From assembly GCF_027186265.1 (NCBI RefSeq), contig NZ_CP114176.1:1-64000 (forward strand): a DNA stretch of 64,000 bases. The letters run 5' to 3'. This DNA is from Lentibacillus daqui. GTDB lineage: Bacteria > Bacillota > Bacilli > Bacillales > Amphibacillaceae. Shown in pieces: positions 41,091 through 49,838 of this stretch; positions within the stretch are counted from its first letter, which is position 1; each line of letters starts with the position of its first letter. Below the pieces are notes generated by a model. The model did no database searches, had not been told where the DNA came from, and was given only the letters and a program-made list of their open reading frames with translations. The position numbers and the translations under genes were made by a program.

Positions 41091-41837
41091 TTGGTGGCGT
41101 TATATGGCGATGAGCGGCTTGATTATTTATTGGCCGATGAGCGGATAAAAATAATTCAAAGTCCGACTGTTTTTGCATTCTCATTGGATGCGGTATTACT
41201 TGCGCATTTCGCCTATGTTCCGATTAAGCGGGGGAATATCCTTGACTTATGTTCGGGAAATGGAGTTATTCCCATGCTTTTATCCCGACGAACCAATGCA
41301 CAAATTACCGGTGTAGAAATTCAGGAAAGATTGTACGATATGGCGGCAAGGAATATACAAATGAATGATTTGGATCAACAGATAACCATGATTCACGGGG
41401 ACTTACGTGCGATGCAAACCAGACTTGGACAGAGTCAGTTTGATGTCGTGGTGTGCAATCCGCCCTATTTTCGCACACCGAAGGCAACGGAACATAATAA
41501 AAATGATTATCTAACGGTAGCCAGACATGAAGTGCATTGTACACTTGATGATGTTGTTAAAGCATGCAAATTACATGTTCGTCCGGGTGGTAAGGTGGCA
41601 ATCGTCCATCGACCGGGAAGGCTTGTCGATATTATCGCAGCATTTCGCAATTATCATTTGGAACCTAAGCGGATGCAATTAATCTATCCTAAAATGGGAA
41701 AAGAGGCAAACATGCTTTTAATCGAAGCAATTCGTGATGGCAAACCAGATCTGACAATTTTGCCGCCATTATACATTTATGGTTCGGACAATACCTATAC
41801 CAAAAAGGCAGAGGAAATCATTTATGGTGGAAAATGA
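41091..41837 (+). CDS. yabB: tRNA1(Val) adenine-37 N6-methyltransferase family protein YabB
   Basis: The 248-residue SAM-dependent methyltransferase has motif I LDLCSGNGVIPMLL and the catalytic NPPY in VVCNPPYFRT, the pattern of TrmN6 and other N6-adenine methyltransferases. It starts at TTG 41091 or the adjacent GTG, with AAGGGATAAGGA upstream. Its end overlaps the start of yazA, as in B. subtilis yabB-yazA-yabC. Confidence 0.9.
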   Translation: MVALYGDERLDYLLADERIKIIQSPTVFAFSLDAVLLAHFAYVPIKRGNILDLCSGNGVIPMLLSRRTNAQITGVEIQERLYDMAARNIQMNDLDQQITMIHGDLRAMQTRLGQSQFDVVVCNPPYFRTPKATEHNKNDYLTVARHEVHCTLDDVVKACKLHVRPGGKVAIVHRPGRLVDIIAAFRNYHLEPKRMQLIYPKMGKEANMLLIEAIRDGKPDLTILPPLYIYGSDNTYTKKAEEIIYGGK

Positions 41838-42117
41838 ACATGTGGTCTATATATTGGAGTGTAATGATGGCACATTATATACCGGATATACAAACAATAT
41901 AAAGCGACGACTGAATTTGCATGAAGCGGGAAAAGGGGCAAAATATACAAGAGGACGGGGCCCGTTTCGGATCAAATATATGAAACGGTTTACCACCAAA
42001 CAGGAGGCAATGAAGCAGGAATATGCGATTAAACAGCTAAAACGTAAAGAAAAGGAACAATTGATATGTCTGAATCAAAAGGAAGATGTACAGAATGAAG
42101 ATACAGAAGAGCTTTGA
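41824..42117 (+). CDS. yazA: GIY-YIG domain protein YazA
   Basis: The 97-residue protein consists of a GIY-YIG nuclease fold, with VYILECNDGTLYTGYTNNIKRRLNLHEAGKGAKYTRGRGP containing the Y...Y, R and nearby catalytic residues. It belongs to the UPF0213/YhbQ group, whose biological role is unclear. ATG 41824 overlaps the 3' end of yabB by 14 bp. The stop overlaps rsmI. Confidence 0.92.
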   Translation: MVENEHVVYILECNDGTLYTGYTNNIKRRLNLHEAGKGAKYTRGRGPFRIKYMKRFTTKQEAMKQEYAIKQLKRKEKEQLICLNQKEDVQNEDTEEL

Positions 42118-42976
42118 TAACCATCAGAATACGGGAACAATCTATGTGGTTCCAACACCAATCGGCAATTTGGAGGATATTACATACCGGGCATTGAACG
42201 TGTTGCGCACTGTTGCTGTTATTGCCGCGGAGGATACACGAAACACGAGTAGGTTGTTAAACCATTTTGAAATTACAACACGGTTAACAAGTTATCATGA
42301 ACATAATAAGAAAGCGAAAGAAATGCCGTTAATTTCCCGGCTGCAAACAGGAGAATCGATTGCGATTGTTAGTGATGCGGGGATGCCTGGAGTTTCCGAC
42401 CCTGGATATGAGCTTATTCAGACCGCAATAACAAAAGAAATACCAGTCGTAGTCTTACCGGGGGCTAATGCCGCATTATGTGCATTGATAGGATCGGGCC
42501 TTCCTTCAACAGAGTTTTTATTCTACGGATTTTTACCTAGAAAAAAGAAGGAAAAGGTCAGTGAATTAAAGCGGCTGGCATCATTAAAGGCAACATTACT
42601 TTTTTATGAGTCACCTTTTCGTGTAAAAGAAACGCTAGCTGCTATGCTTGAAGTGTTCGGAGATCGGCGAATGGCTATTGCCAGGGAATTGACAAAGCGG
42701 TATGAAGAGTACACGCGTGGTACAATTGCTGAGATTAACGCACGAATAGGAGAGACAACGCAAAAGGGTGAATTTTGCATAGTTGTAGAAGGAACGATGA
42801 AAGAAGCGGACGAACAGGGATCAATATGGTGGAGCTCCTTGTCTATCATTGACCATGTGGATTATTATCAAAAAAAAGAAGAAATGTCCAACAAAGATGC
42901 GATCAAGCAAGTGGCCAAAGACCGCCATTTACCGAAACGGGAAGTATACCAGGCATACCATGTTGAAACAAGTTAA
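42095..42976 (+). CDS. rsmI: 16S rRNA (cytidine-1402-2'-O)-methyltransferase RsmI
   Basis: RsmI methylates C1402 in the decoding centre. The 293-residue tetrapyrrole-methylase-fold protein has YVVPTPIGNLEDITYRAL, AEDTRNTSRLL, SDAGMPGVSDPG and LPGANA. ATG 42095 is chosen since AAGGAAG is nine bases upstream; ATG 42086 is too close. It overlaps the yazA end, so the operon is translationally packed. Confidence 0.96.
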   Translation: MKIQKSFDNHQNTGTIYVVPTPIGNLEDITYRALNVLRTVAVIAAEDTRNTSRLLNHFEITTRLTSYHEHNKKAKEMPLISRLQTGESIAIVSDAGMPGVSDPGYELIQTAITKEIPVVVLPGANAALCALIGSGLPSTEFLFYGFLPRKKKEKVSELKRLASLKATLLFYESPFRVKETLAAMLEVFGDRRMAIARELTKRYEEYTRGTIAEINARIGETTQKGEFCIVVEGTMKEADEQGSIWWSSLSIIDHVDYYQKKEEMSNKDAIKQVAKDRHLPKREVYQAYHVETS

Positions 42977-43155
42977 ATGGCAGAGTAAAGTGCAGTACTT
43001 GTTCAGCGAAGACCTGCCTATTGTATGCGGAATGGCAATGAAGCGTAATTTTATATTTCCTACTTCATAAAAAAAGAGCCGACGTTGGCTTGACCAAGGC
43101 GTTGACCCCTTTTATGACATCCGTTTTCCCGGGTTAAACTATTTCTTGGAAATGA

Positions 43156-43434
43156 TTACTCACCAAGTCGCGAGTGAATTTCATCGACAAGTGATTTGGC
43201 TCCTTCTGGACTAAGAACAAGCTTTCCGTTGGCAAAGGACATATTATCGTCGGAAGTTTCACCAGTAATTTGACAAGTATTGTTTGGTGTATATCTCTTA
43301 AGCACAATTTTGTCATTATCGACATAAATCTCCAGTGCATCTTTTTCATGAATGTCAAGAGTCCGGCGAAGTTCAATCGGAATGACGACCCGTCCCAATT
43401 CGTCAACCTTCCTTACAATCCCAGTAGACTTCAT
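43156..43434 (-). CDS. abrB: Transition-state regulator AbrB
   Basis: AbrB represses post-exponential genes during growth. The 92-residue protein has the N-terminal swapped-hairpin DNA-binding domain (KSTGIVRKVDELGRVVIPIELRRTL) and a C-terminal multimerisation domain with a single cysteine in NNTCQITGE. ATG 43434 is preceded by GGAGAGGGG; the frame is open to 43506 without a ribosome-binding site. Its strong promoter is at 43497-43525. Location between rsmI and metG is as in B. subtilis. Confidence 0.97.
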   Translation of the reverse strand: MKSTGIVRKVDELGRVVIPIELRRTLDIHEKDALEIYVDNDKIVLKRYTPNNTCQITGETSDDNMSFANGKLVLSPEGAKSLVDEIHSRLGE

Positions 43435-43496
43435 TAGTTTCCCCTCTCCTTTTGGGTTAGAAATTTTCGCTAATGTTCGACATCTATCTATGTAAT

Positions 43497-43525
43497 ATGA
43501 TACCAACGTTTACCAGAAGTGTCAA
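43497..43525 (-). promoter_or_regulatory. Sigma-A promoter of abrB
   Basis: On the minus strand: perfect TTGACA (43520-43525), 17-bp spacer, TATCAT (43497-43502). A/T-rich DNA around it suits autoregulation by AbrB and repression by Spo0A, though no clear 0A box was found. Confidence 0.75.
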
Positions 43526-43667
43526 TTAAAATAAATGTGAAAATTAATTAAACGATAGAATCCATACCATTAAACGGTTCCCTTCACGCTCTTATAACCC
43601 TAAAATGGAATTTTTGTGATAAAATCGCTACAATAGAAAGAGGAATTTAGTCGTAGGAGGTAAAATA

Positions 43668-45626
43668 ATGCCAAACGAAAAGAAGACATTTTATATCACG
43701 ACGCCAATTTATTATCCTAGTGGGAATTTGCATATTGGACATGCTTATTCTACAGTAGCTGGTGACGCGATTGCACGCTATAAACGATTACGCGGGTTTG
43801 ATGTGATGTATTTAACTGGTACCGATGAACACGGACAAAAAATTCAACGTAAGGCAGAGGAAAAAGGTGTCTCTCCTCAGAAATATGTGGATGATATCGT
43901 TAGTGGGATACAGGAATTATGGAAAAAATTGAAGATAACAAATGACGACTTTATTCGCACTACCGAGCCGCGTCATCAACAAGCGGTCGAGAAAATTTTT
44001 TCCCGGTTGCTGGAACAAGGCGATATTTATCTGGATGAATACGAAGGCTGGTATTGTACATCATGTGAATCGTTTTTCACCGAACGACAATTAGAAGATG
44101 GTCATTGCCCTGATTGCGGTGGTCCTGTAGAAAAAGTTAAAGAGGAATCGTATTTCTTTAAAATGAGCAAGTATGTCGATCGGCTTGTCCAGTTTTATGA
44201 TAAACATCCTGAATTCATCCAGCCGGAAAGCCGGAAAAATGAGATGCTTAACAACTTTATCAGACCTGGACTGGAGGATCTGGCTGTATCCCGTACATCG
44301 TTTGATTGGGGTATTAAAGTGCCAGGAGATCCTAAACATGTGATTTATGTCTGGATTGATGCATTAAGCAATTATATTACCGCATTAGGCTATGGAACCG
44401 ACCATGATGAAAAGTTTCAAAAATATTGGCCGGCCGATGTGCATTTGATGAGTAAAGAAATTGTGCGCTTCCATACGATATACTGGCCTATTATGCTAAT
44501 GGCATTGGATTTGCCGTTACCGAAAAAAGTATTTGCCCATGGCTGGATTTTGATGAAGGATGGCAAAATGTCCAAATCAAAAGGGAATGTTGTTGATCCA
44601 ATCAGTCTAACCAATCGATATGGATTAGATGCATTGCGTTACTATTTGTTACGGGAAGTACCATTTGGCGCAGATGGGGTGTTTACGCCAGAAGGCTTTG
44701 TTGAACGAACGAACTATGATTTGGCCAATGACCTGGGTAACCTATTAAATCGCACAGTAGCCATGATCCAAAAATACTTTGATGGAAATATGCCTGCGTA
44801 TAAAGCGTCAGAAACAGCGGCTGACGAGATGCTCGAGCAATTGACGGATGAAACGGTTAACAAGGTAGAAGATGCCATGGAGAACATGCAGTTTTCAGTT
44901 GCTCTTTCTTCCATATGGCAATTGATTCGTCGGACAAATAAATATATTGACGAAACAGAGCCATGGATCTTAGCTAAAGATGAAGACAAAAGAGAACGGC
45001 TTGGCAATGTGATGGCTCATTTAGCAGAATCATTACGTATCGCCGCTGTTATGCTACAACCGTTCTTAACTGAGTCCCCAGCAGAAATCTTTAGACAGCT
45101 GGGAATCAAAGATGACGCTCTAAAAGCATGGGATAGTGTCTACCGAAAAGGACAAATTAAAGCTGGAACAAAGGTGGAAAAAGGTAAACCGATTTTCCCG
45201 CGTCTGGATGTGGAAGCTGAGGTTAATGCGATAAAAGCGATGATGCAAAAGCCGACTGAAGAGAAAAAAGCAACAAAAACACAGCAGCCTGAGACAAAAG
45301 AACAAATTGTCTATGATGATTTCATGAAACTGGACATGCGAGTCGCCGAAGTTATCAAGGTAGAGAAAATGAAAAAGGCTGACAAACTTTTAAAATTCCA
45401 GCTTGATTTAGGAACAGAAAAGCGCCAAGTCATCTCTGGTATTGCCGAGCATTACCAGCCAGAAGAACTTATCGGCAAAAAGGTTATTTGTGTGACCAAC
45501 TTAAAACCGGTGAAACTGCGCGGTGAAATGTCTGAAGGAATGATTCTTTCCGGAGAGTCAGCGGAAGGCAAATTGGCACTGGCGACCGTTGAACAGACAT
45601 TGCCTAATGGTTCGATTGTAAAATAA
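43668..45626 (+). CDS. metG: Methionyl-tRNA synthetase
   Basis: This class I synthetase charges initiator and elongator tRNA-Met. The 652-residue protein has the HIGH motif in YYPSGNLHIGHAYS, a zinc finger with two CxxC pairs (CTSC...CPDC), KMSKS in DGKMSKSKGN and a C-terminal EMAP/tRNA-binding domain (from about residue 550, LDMRVAEVIKVEKMKKADKLLKF). Start ATG 43668 with AGGAGG upstream. A -10 TACAAT is at 43629-43634. No T-box is present in its leader. Confidence 0.97.
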   Translation: MPNEKKTFYITTPIYYPSGNLHIGHAYSTVAGDAIARYKRLRGFDVMYLTGTDEHGQKIQRKAEEKGVSPQKYVDDIVSGIQELWKKLKITNDDFIRTTEPRHQQAVEKIFSRLLEQGDIYLDEYEGWYCTSCESFFTERQLEDGHCPDCGGPVEKVKEESYFFKMSKYVDRLVQFYDKHPEFIQPESRKNEMLNNFIRPGLEDLAVSRTSFDWGIKVPGDPKHVIYVWIDALSNYITALGYGTDHDEKFQKYWPADVHLMSKEIVRFHTIYWPIMLMALDLPLPKKVFAHGWILMKDGKMSKSKGNVVDPISLTNRYGLDALRYYLLREVPFGADGVFTPEGFVERTNYDLANDLGNLLNRTVAMIQKYFDGNMPAYKASETAADEMLEQLTDETVNKVEDAMENMQFSVALSSIWQLIRRTNKYIDETEPWILAKDEDKRERLGNVMAHLAESLRIAAVMLQPFLTESPAEIFRQLGIKDDALKAWDSVYRKGQIKAGTKVEKGKPIFPRLDVEAEVNAIKAMMQKPTEEKKATKTQQPETKEQIVYDDFMKLDMRVAEVIKVEKMKKADKLLKFQLDLGTEKRQVISGIAEHYQPEELIGKKVICVTNLKPVKLRGEMSEGMILSGESAEGKLALATVEQTLPNGSIVK

Positions 45627-45697
45627 AATTAGCCAACAGGTGCTAAAGCTGGACGGCCTTTTCAGTTATATGCCCAGGAAATTTTATACGTTAAGCT

Positions 45698-45735
45698 TAA
45701 AAGGTCATATCCAAAGGAAGGATATGGCCTTTTTC
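45698..45735 (+). terminator. Terminator after metG
   Basis: AAAAGGtCATATCC and GGATATGgCCTTTTT arms around AAAGGAA. The segment before it (45637-45665, GTGCTAAAGCTGGACGGCC) resembles a piece of the dispersed repeat. Confidence 0.85.
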
Positions 45736-45758
45736 AGACACAAAGGAGGAAGTTGTCA

Positions 45759-46526
45759 ATGTTGTTTGATACACATATGCATGTAAACGTAGAGCAATTC
45801 GCCGAGGATCGCGATGAGGTAATCGAACGAGCATTTAATAGCGGGGTTAAATATATGGTCGTTGTTGGATTTGATCGGGAAACCATTCCGCTTGCAATCG
45901 AACTTGCTGAACAATATGAAACCATTTATGCCGCAGTTGGATGGCACCCTGTCGACGCGATTGATATGACAGAGAGGGAGTTGGCCTGGATTGAGGAGCT
46001 GTCTGCCCATCCAAAAGTGGTGGCCATTGGTGAAACGGGACTAGATTATCATTGGGATAAATCACCAAAAGATGTACAAAAGGATGTGTTCCGTAAACAG
46101 ATTCGACTCGCCAAAAAAGTAAACATGCCGATTATTATTCATAATCGGGAGGCAACAGAAGATATATTAGCGATTTTAGAGGAGGAGGATGCCAGGCAGG
46201 TTGGGGGTATTATGCATTGTTATAACGTTTCCGCTGATTACCTGCAAACTTGCCTGGATATGAATTTTTATATTTCTTTTGGTGGTACGGTTACTTTTAA
46301 AAATGCACCATTACCGAAAGAAGCAGCTATACAGGTTCCGAGCGACCGGCTCTTAATTGAAACAGATGCACCCTTTTTAGCTCCGCATCCTAATCGGGGA
46401 AAAAGGAATGAACCAGCATATGTTAAATTAGTCGCTGAACAAATTGCCGAACTAAGAGGGAAAACTTTTGAGGAAATCAGCAAGATCACAACGGAGAATG
46501 CCTTTTCTCTCTTTCGTATCTCTTAA
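45759..46526 (+). CDS. tatD: TatD-family metal-dependent hydrolase (YabD)
   Basis: The 255-residue TIM-barrel hydrolase has the metal-binding HxH in FDTHMHVN, a Glu in AIGETGLDYHW, His in IIIHNREA and Asp in LIETDAPFLAP. TatD proteins act as 3'-5' exonucleases or DNases; the role here is inferred from family. ATG 45759 is chosen with AAGGAGG upstream. In B. subtilis yabE follows; it is absent here. Confidence 0.94.
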   Translation: MLFDTHMHVNVEQFAEDRDEVIERAFNSGVKYMVVVGFDRETIPLAIELAEQYETIYAAVGWHPVDAIDMTERELAWIEELSAHPKVVAIGETGLDYHWDKSPKDVQKDVFRKQIRLAKKVNMPIIIHNREATEDILAILEEEDARQVGGIMHCYNVSADYLQTCLDMNFYISFGGTVTFKNAPLPKEAAIQVPSDRLLIETDAPFLAPHPNRGKRNEPAYVKLVAEQIAELRGKTFEEISKITTENAFSLFRIS

Positions 46527-46597
46527 AACACACATCGTAAATTGACTATAATAACAAAAGCAGATGTTACAAATACATGAGGGAATGGGGAATGATA

Positions 46598-47167
46598 GTG
46601 AAAATAAAGGAAGTTATTGTTGTGGAGGGTCGGGATGATACGGCAAAAATCCACCAAGCCGTTCATGCTGATACGATCGAAACAAACGGGTCTGCAATTA
46701 ACAGGCAAATATTGCAGCAGATACAGCATGCAAAGGATAAACGCGGCGTCATTATTTTTACCGATCCCGACTATCCCGGGGAACGGATTCGCCATATCAT
46801 TAATCAGGAGGTTCCCGGGTGCAAGCATGCCTTCTTAAAACAAGCGGATGCACGGGCAAAACATTCCGATCGTCAAAGTTTGGGAATCGAGCATGCGTCT
46901 GTTACTGCAATCAGACGTGCCTTGGCCCACGTCTATGAAATAGCTGAGACAAAACCGAATAATATTACGAAGCAGGACCTTATTGATTATGGTTTGATTG
47001 GCGGGATACATGCCAGTTCAAGAAGGGATAGGTTGGGCAAACACTTGCAAATTGGGCATGTGAATGGGAAACAGTTGCTAAAACGACTGGGCATGTTTGA
47101 AATCACACGAAGCCAATTTGAACAGGCAATCAAGCATGTGCTTCAGGAGGAAAACAATCGTGAATAA
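46598..47167 (+). CDS. rnmV: Ribonuclease M5
   Basis: RNase M5 matures 5S rRNA. The 189-residue TOPRIM nuclease has VVEGRDDTAKI, FTDPDYPGERIR and GIEHASVTAIRRAL. GTG 46598 is selected because the protein then starts (M)KIKEVIVVEGRDD as in B. subtilis and GGGAATGGGG lies eight bases upstream; ATG 46592 is too close to it. Its end overlaps the start of rsmA by eight bases. Confidence 0.95.
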   Translation: MKIKEVIVVEGRDDTAKIHQAVHADTIETNGSAINRQILQQIQHAKDKRGVIIFTDPDYPGERIRHIINQEVPGCKHAFLKQADARAKHSDRQSLGIEHASVTAIRRALAHVYEIAETKPNNITKQDLIDYGLIGGIHASSRRDRLGKHLQIGHVNGKQLLKRLGMFEITRSQFEQAIKHVLQEENNRE

Positions 47168-48032
47168 TAATTATATTGCAACGCCAACCCGAACAAGGGA
47201 AATTCTTCGTAAATATCAATTTCAGTTTAAAAAAAGTCTTGGCCAGAACTTTTTAATTGATGTCAATATCCTTGAAAATATCATTAAAAAGGCAGGTATT
47301 GATCATGAGTCCGGGGTTATTGAAGTTGGTCCCGGTATTGGTGCCTTAACCGAACAACTAGCGATCCATGCCAAAAAGGTAGTTGCCTTTGAAATTGATC
47401 AGCGCCTGTTTCCCATCCTGGATGACACATTAAAACAGTATAATAATGTGCAATTCATTCATCAGGACATATTAAAAGCAGATGTCATCCAGGTAATTAA
47501 GGATAACTTTACACCCGGGCAGGTCATTCATATCGTTGCTAATTTGCCATATTATATTACCACACCGATTCTGATGAAGCTACTGCAAGAGAACTTGCCG
47601 ATTACCAGTTTAACGGTCATGATTCAGAAAGAGGTTGCTGCACGGATGGCAGCAGTGCCCAATTCCAAAAGCTATGGATCCCTATCGATTGCAGTACAAT
47701 ACTATACACATGCCGAAATCGTTATGCAGGTGCCGAACAGTGTATTTATGCCACAACCCAATGTCGATTCAAGTGTATTAAAACTGACAATAAGAGAAAC
47801 CCCGCCAGTTGATGTGATCAATGAGGAATATTTTTTTACGCTGGTAAAAGCGGCATTTTTCCAGCGAAGAAAAACATTGCGAAATAACTTAACCAATTAC
47901 TTTGCCAAGTCCTTTAGCAAAGAGGAAGTTAACCAATTGCTGGATAAAGCCGGAATTGACGGCACAAGACGCGGGGAATCATTAACAATAGAGGAGTTCG
48001 CTGTCCTTGCCAATACTTTTACCAGGCTGTGA
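47160..48032 (+). CDS. rsmA: 16S rRNA A1518/A1519 dimethyltransferase RsmA (KsgA)
   Basis: RsmA dimethylates two adenines near the 3' end of 16S rRNA; its loss gives kasugamycin resistance. The 290-residue methyltransferase has KKSLGQNFL, motif I IEVGPGIGALTEQL and the catalytic NLPYYITTPI. It starts at GTG 47160, with AGGAGG upstream, overlapping rnmV, so the two are coupled. An open frame 21 codons longer lies inside rnmV. Confidence 0.97.
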   Translation: MNNNYIATPTRTREILRKYQFQFKKSLGQNFLIDVNILENIIKKAGIDHESGVIEVGPGIGALTEQLAIHAKKVVAFEIDQRLFPILDDTLKQYNNVQFIHQDILKADVIQVIKDNFTPGQVIHIVANLPYYITTPILMKLLQENLPITSLTVMIQKEVAARMAAVPNSKSYGSLSIAVQYYTHAEIVMQVPNSVFMPQPNVDSSVLKLTIRETPPVDVINEEYFFTLVKAAFFQRRKTLRNNLTNYFAKSFSKEEVNQLLDKAGIDGTRRGESLTIEEFAVLANTFTRL

Positions 48033-48048
48033 CATAATCTTCATGCGT

Positions 48049-48079
48049 GCTATTGTCTTATAAGGCAATAGCTCTTTTT
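48049..48079 (+). terminator. Terminator after rsmA
   Basis: GCTATTG (48049-48055) and CAATAGC (48066-48072) arms, then TCTTTTTC. Confidence 0.75.
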
Positions 48080-48117
48080 CATTTCGCACTATTTCGTCCG
48101 TTTTTTAGCTTTCTTCT

Positions 48118-48146
48118 CACCAAAGCCAGTGCTATAACATAGGCTA
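48118..48146 (+). promoter_or_regulatory. Sigma-K promoter of yabG
   Basis: CACC (48118-48121; consensus mACm), 16-bp spacer, CATAGGCTA (48138-48146), a full match to CATANNNTA. yabG is sigma-K dependent in B. subtilis. Confidence 0.65.
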
Positions 48147-48190
48147 TGTCAGTGGGTGCTTTCATTCTTGAAGGCTGGAGAGGTGTTTTT

Positions 48191-49063
48191 ATGGACTTTG
48201 TTATTGGAGATTTGGTTACACGTAAATCATATCAGCACGATATATTATTTCGTGTTTCGTCACAACAGGGTGATGTTGTCATTATTCACGGGGAAGACAT
48301 AAGGCTTGAAGCGGATGCACCGGTTGATGATCTTGTTCTTGTCGAGCAGCGGGAATTGGATAAACGACGAAAAAAAGTGAAAGAAAAAGAGGAATCATCT
48401 TATCGGCTTTTTCGCCAGGATTATCAATTAATGAAGGAAAAACGTGATTATCAGTCAACAGGCGGGTTTACTTATCCAACCAAACATTTTCAATTGCCGG
48501 CTAAGGTATTACATGTGGATGGTGACAAAATATATTTAAAGAAATGTATTGAACTATACCACCGAATCGGCTTACAAGTTCATGGTATTCATTTGCATGA
48601 AAAGGAAATGCCCTTCGAAATTGGTGGGCTTGTAGAAAAAATTCAGCCGGATATGATTGTTATAACGGGACATGACTCGTTTTCACAGAATAAAGGTGTA
48701 AAAAAGGATCTTCAGGCATATCGTCATTCCAGATATTTTGTGGATACGGTTCGGGAGGCGAGACAAATTATCCCGCAATTGGATCAGCTAGTTATCTTTG
48801 CAGGTGCCTGTCAGTCTCATTTTGAATCACTTATTCGGGCAGGGGCGAATTTTGCCAGTTCCCCTTCACGAGTTAACATACATGCGCTTGATCCGGTTTA
48901 TATTGTTGCAAAGATTGCTTATACGCCATTTATGGAAAAGGTGGGTGTGTTGGATGCATTGCGCAATACCCTGTCAGGTGAAAAGGGTATGGGTGGTGTA
49001 GAAACAAGGGGATTGCTGCGAACCGGAATGCCGTATATAGAGGATGAATCGTATGAAAACTAA
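48191..49063 (+). CDS. yabG: Sporulation-specific protease YabG
   Basis: YabG is a mother-cell protease that trims spore coat proteins such as SafA, SpoIVA and YeeK. The 290-residue protein has an N-terminal SH3-like region (FVIGDLVTRKSYQHDILFRV), a charged stretch (ELDKRRKKVKEKEESS) and the conserved ITGHDS...CQSHFESLIRAGANFASSPSRVNIHALDP segment. ATG 48191 follows GGAGAGGTG. A sigma-K promoter is 45 bp upstream. Confidence 0.95.
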   Translation: MDFVIGDLVTRKSYQHDILFRVSSQQGDVVIIHGEDIRLEADAPVDDLVLVEQRELDKRRKKVKEKEESSYRLFRQDYQLMKEKRDYQSTGGFTYPTKHFQLPAKVLHVDGDKIYLKKCIELYHRIGLQVHGIHLHEKEMPFEIGGLVEKIQPDMIVITGHDSFSQNKGVKKDLQAYRHSRYFVDTVREARQIIPQLDQLVIFAGACQSHFESLIRAGANFASSPSRVNIHALDPVYIVAKIAYTPFMEKVGVLDALRNTLSGEKGMGGVETRGLLRTGMPYIEDESYEN

Positions 49064-49065
49064 AG

Positions 49066-49160
49066 AGGATGCTTAAGAGATCCAGTCTGTCGTACAGGAG
49101 AACTACGGCTGCGTGCCAACACTTCCCGTAGAAGCTTGTCGGGATCTTTTTCATCCTTTT
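49066..49160 (+). ncRNA. Branched structured segment with terminator-like 3' end after yabG
   Basis: Nested arms AGGATG/CATCCT (49066-49071, 49152-49157) and AGATCC/GGATCT (49078-49083, 49142-49147) enclose a small CTGT-CGT-ACAG hairpin and a CTACGG...CCGTAG hairpin (49103-49108, 49126-49131), ending in a T run. It could be an elaborate terminator of yabG or a structured RNA. No known family is recognised. Confidence 0.4.
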
Positions 49161-49177
49161 TTGAATAGGATCTAAAA

Positions 49178-49225
49178 TGAATTTCCAGTTGATATTTCCC
49201 CATCAACCGGAAATTCATTTTAATT
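49178..49225 (+). terminator. Second hairpin upstream of veg
   Basis: ATGAATTTCCaGTTGAT and ATCAACcGGAAATTCAT arms, followed by TTTAATTTTT. It isolates the veg promoters from upstream transcription. Confidence 0.8.
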
Positions 49226-49282
49226 TTTATACATATTTTTTGCCTATTTGTAAAATAATAAGGTAAATATTTATTTTAATGG

Positions 49283-49312
49283 TTGACAGGGAAAAAGGTA
49301 TATTGTTATAAT
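49283..49312 (+). promoter_or_regulatory. veg promoter, upstream
   Basis: Perfect TTGACA (49283-49288), 18-bp spacer, perfect TATAAT (49307-49312), preceded by an A/T-rich UP-like region. It is expected to be very strong. Confidence 0.85.
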
Positions 49313-49324
49313 TAAGGATTTTAT

Positions 49325-49353
49325 TTGACGATAAAACAAATGTATGGTATGAT
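49325..49353 (+). promoter_or_regulatory. veg promoter, downstream
   Basis: TTGACG (49325-49330), 17-bp spacer, TATGAT (49348-49353). Tandem promoters are also known for B. subtilis veg. Confidence 0.7.
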
Positions 49354-49375
49354 TAATCCAGTGAGGTGGAGTATA

Positions 49376-49642
49376 GTGGCAAAAACATTAGTCGAAATTA
49401 AGCAAGGTCTTGAGGGTCGAAAGGGTAGGCGGTTAAAGGTAAAAGCCAATGGAGGTAGAAGGAAAACGATCGAACGATATGGTGTGTTGGCTGAAACGTA
49501 TCCTTCCGTCTTCATTGTTGAACTTGATCAAGACGAGAACGCATTCGAACGTGTTTCATACAGCTATGCGGACGTTTTAACAGAGACAGTAGAACTGAGT
49601 TTTCAAGATGACAGAACAAAAGCGATATTGATGGAGCAGTAG
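49376..49642 (+). CDS. veg: Veg protein, biofilm stimulator
   Basis: The 88-residue small protein contains VKANGGRRKTIERYGVLAETYPSVFIVELDQDENAFERVSYSYADVLTETVEL, nearly identical to B. subtilis Veg, which stimulates biofilm matrix expression through SinR antagonism. It begins with GTG 49376 after GAGGTGGA. Two strong tandem promoters drive it. Confidence 0.96.
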   Translation: MAKTLVEIKQGLEGRKGRRLKVKANGGRRKTIERYGVLAETYPSVFIVELDQDENAFERVSYSYADVLTETVELSFQDDRTKAILMEQ

Positions 49643-49838
49643 ACATAATGTTTACTGCTTTTCCTTTTTGATGGGATGTCGGAATATTCAAATCCAATGT
49701 ATTGACACGATTGATGAATTCGGTCAGGATCAATTATTTCCTGTTTTACAAACAAATAACTGGTGTATGTTTTTAATACCAGCAAATGCTATAAGTGTCG
49801 TAAGAAAGAAAGCTCAAACAAGAAGGGGGAGTTCTTTC

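Noticed and set aside
43435..43667. T-box or S-box leader for metG
   Set aside because: No T-box core, specifier or S-box motifs are present. Only the abrB promoter and a -10-like box for metG are seen.
49765..49791. Sigma-G promoter of sspF
   Set aside because: The -10-like AATGCTA is good, but the best -35 (GTATG) is only 15 bp away. Spacing does not fit.
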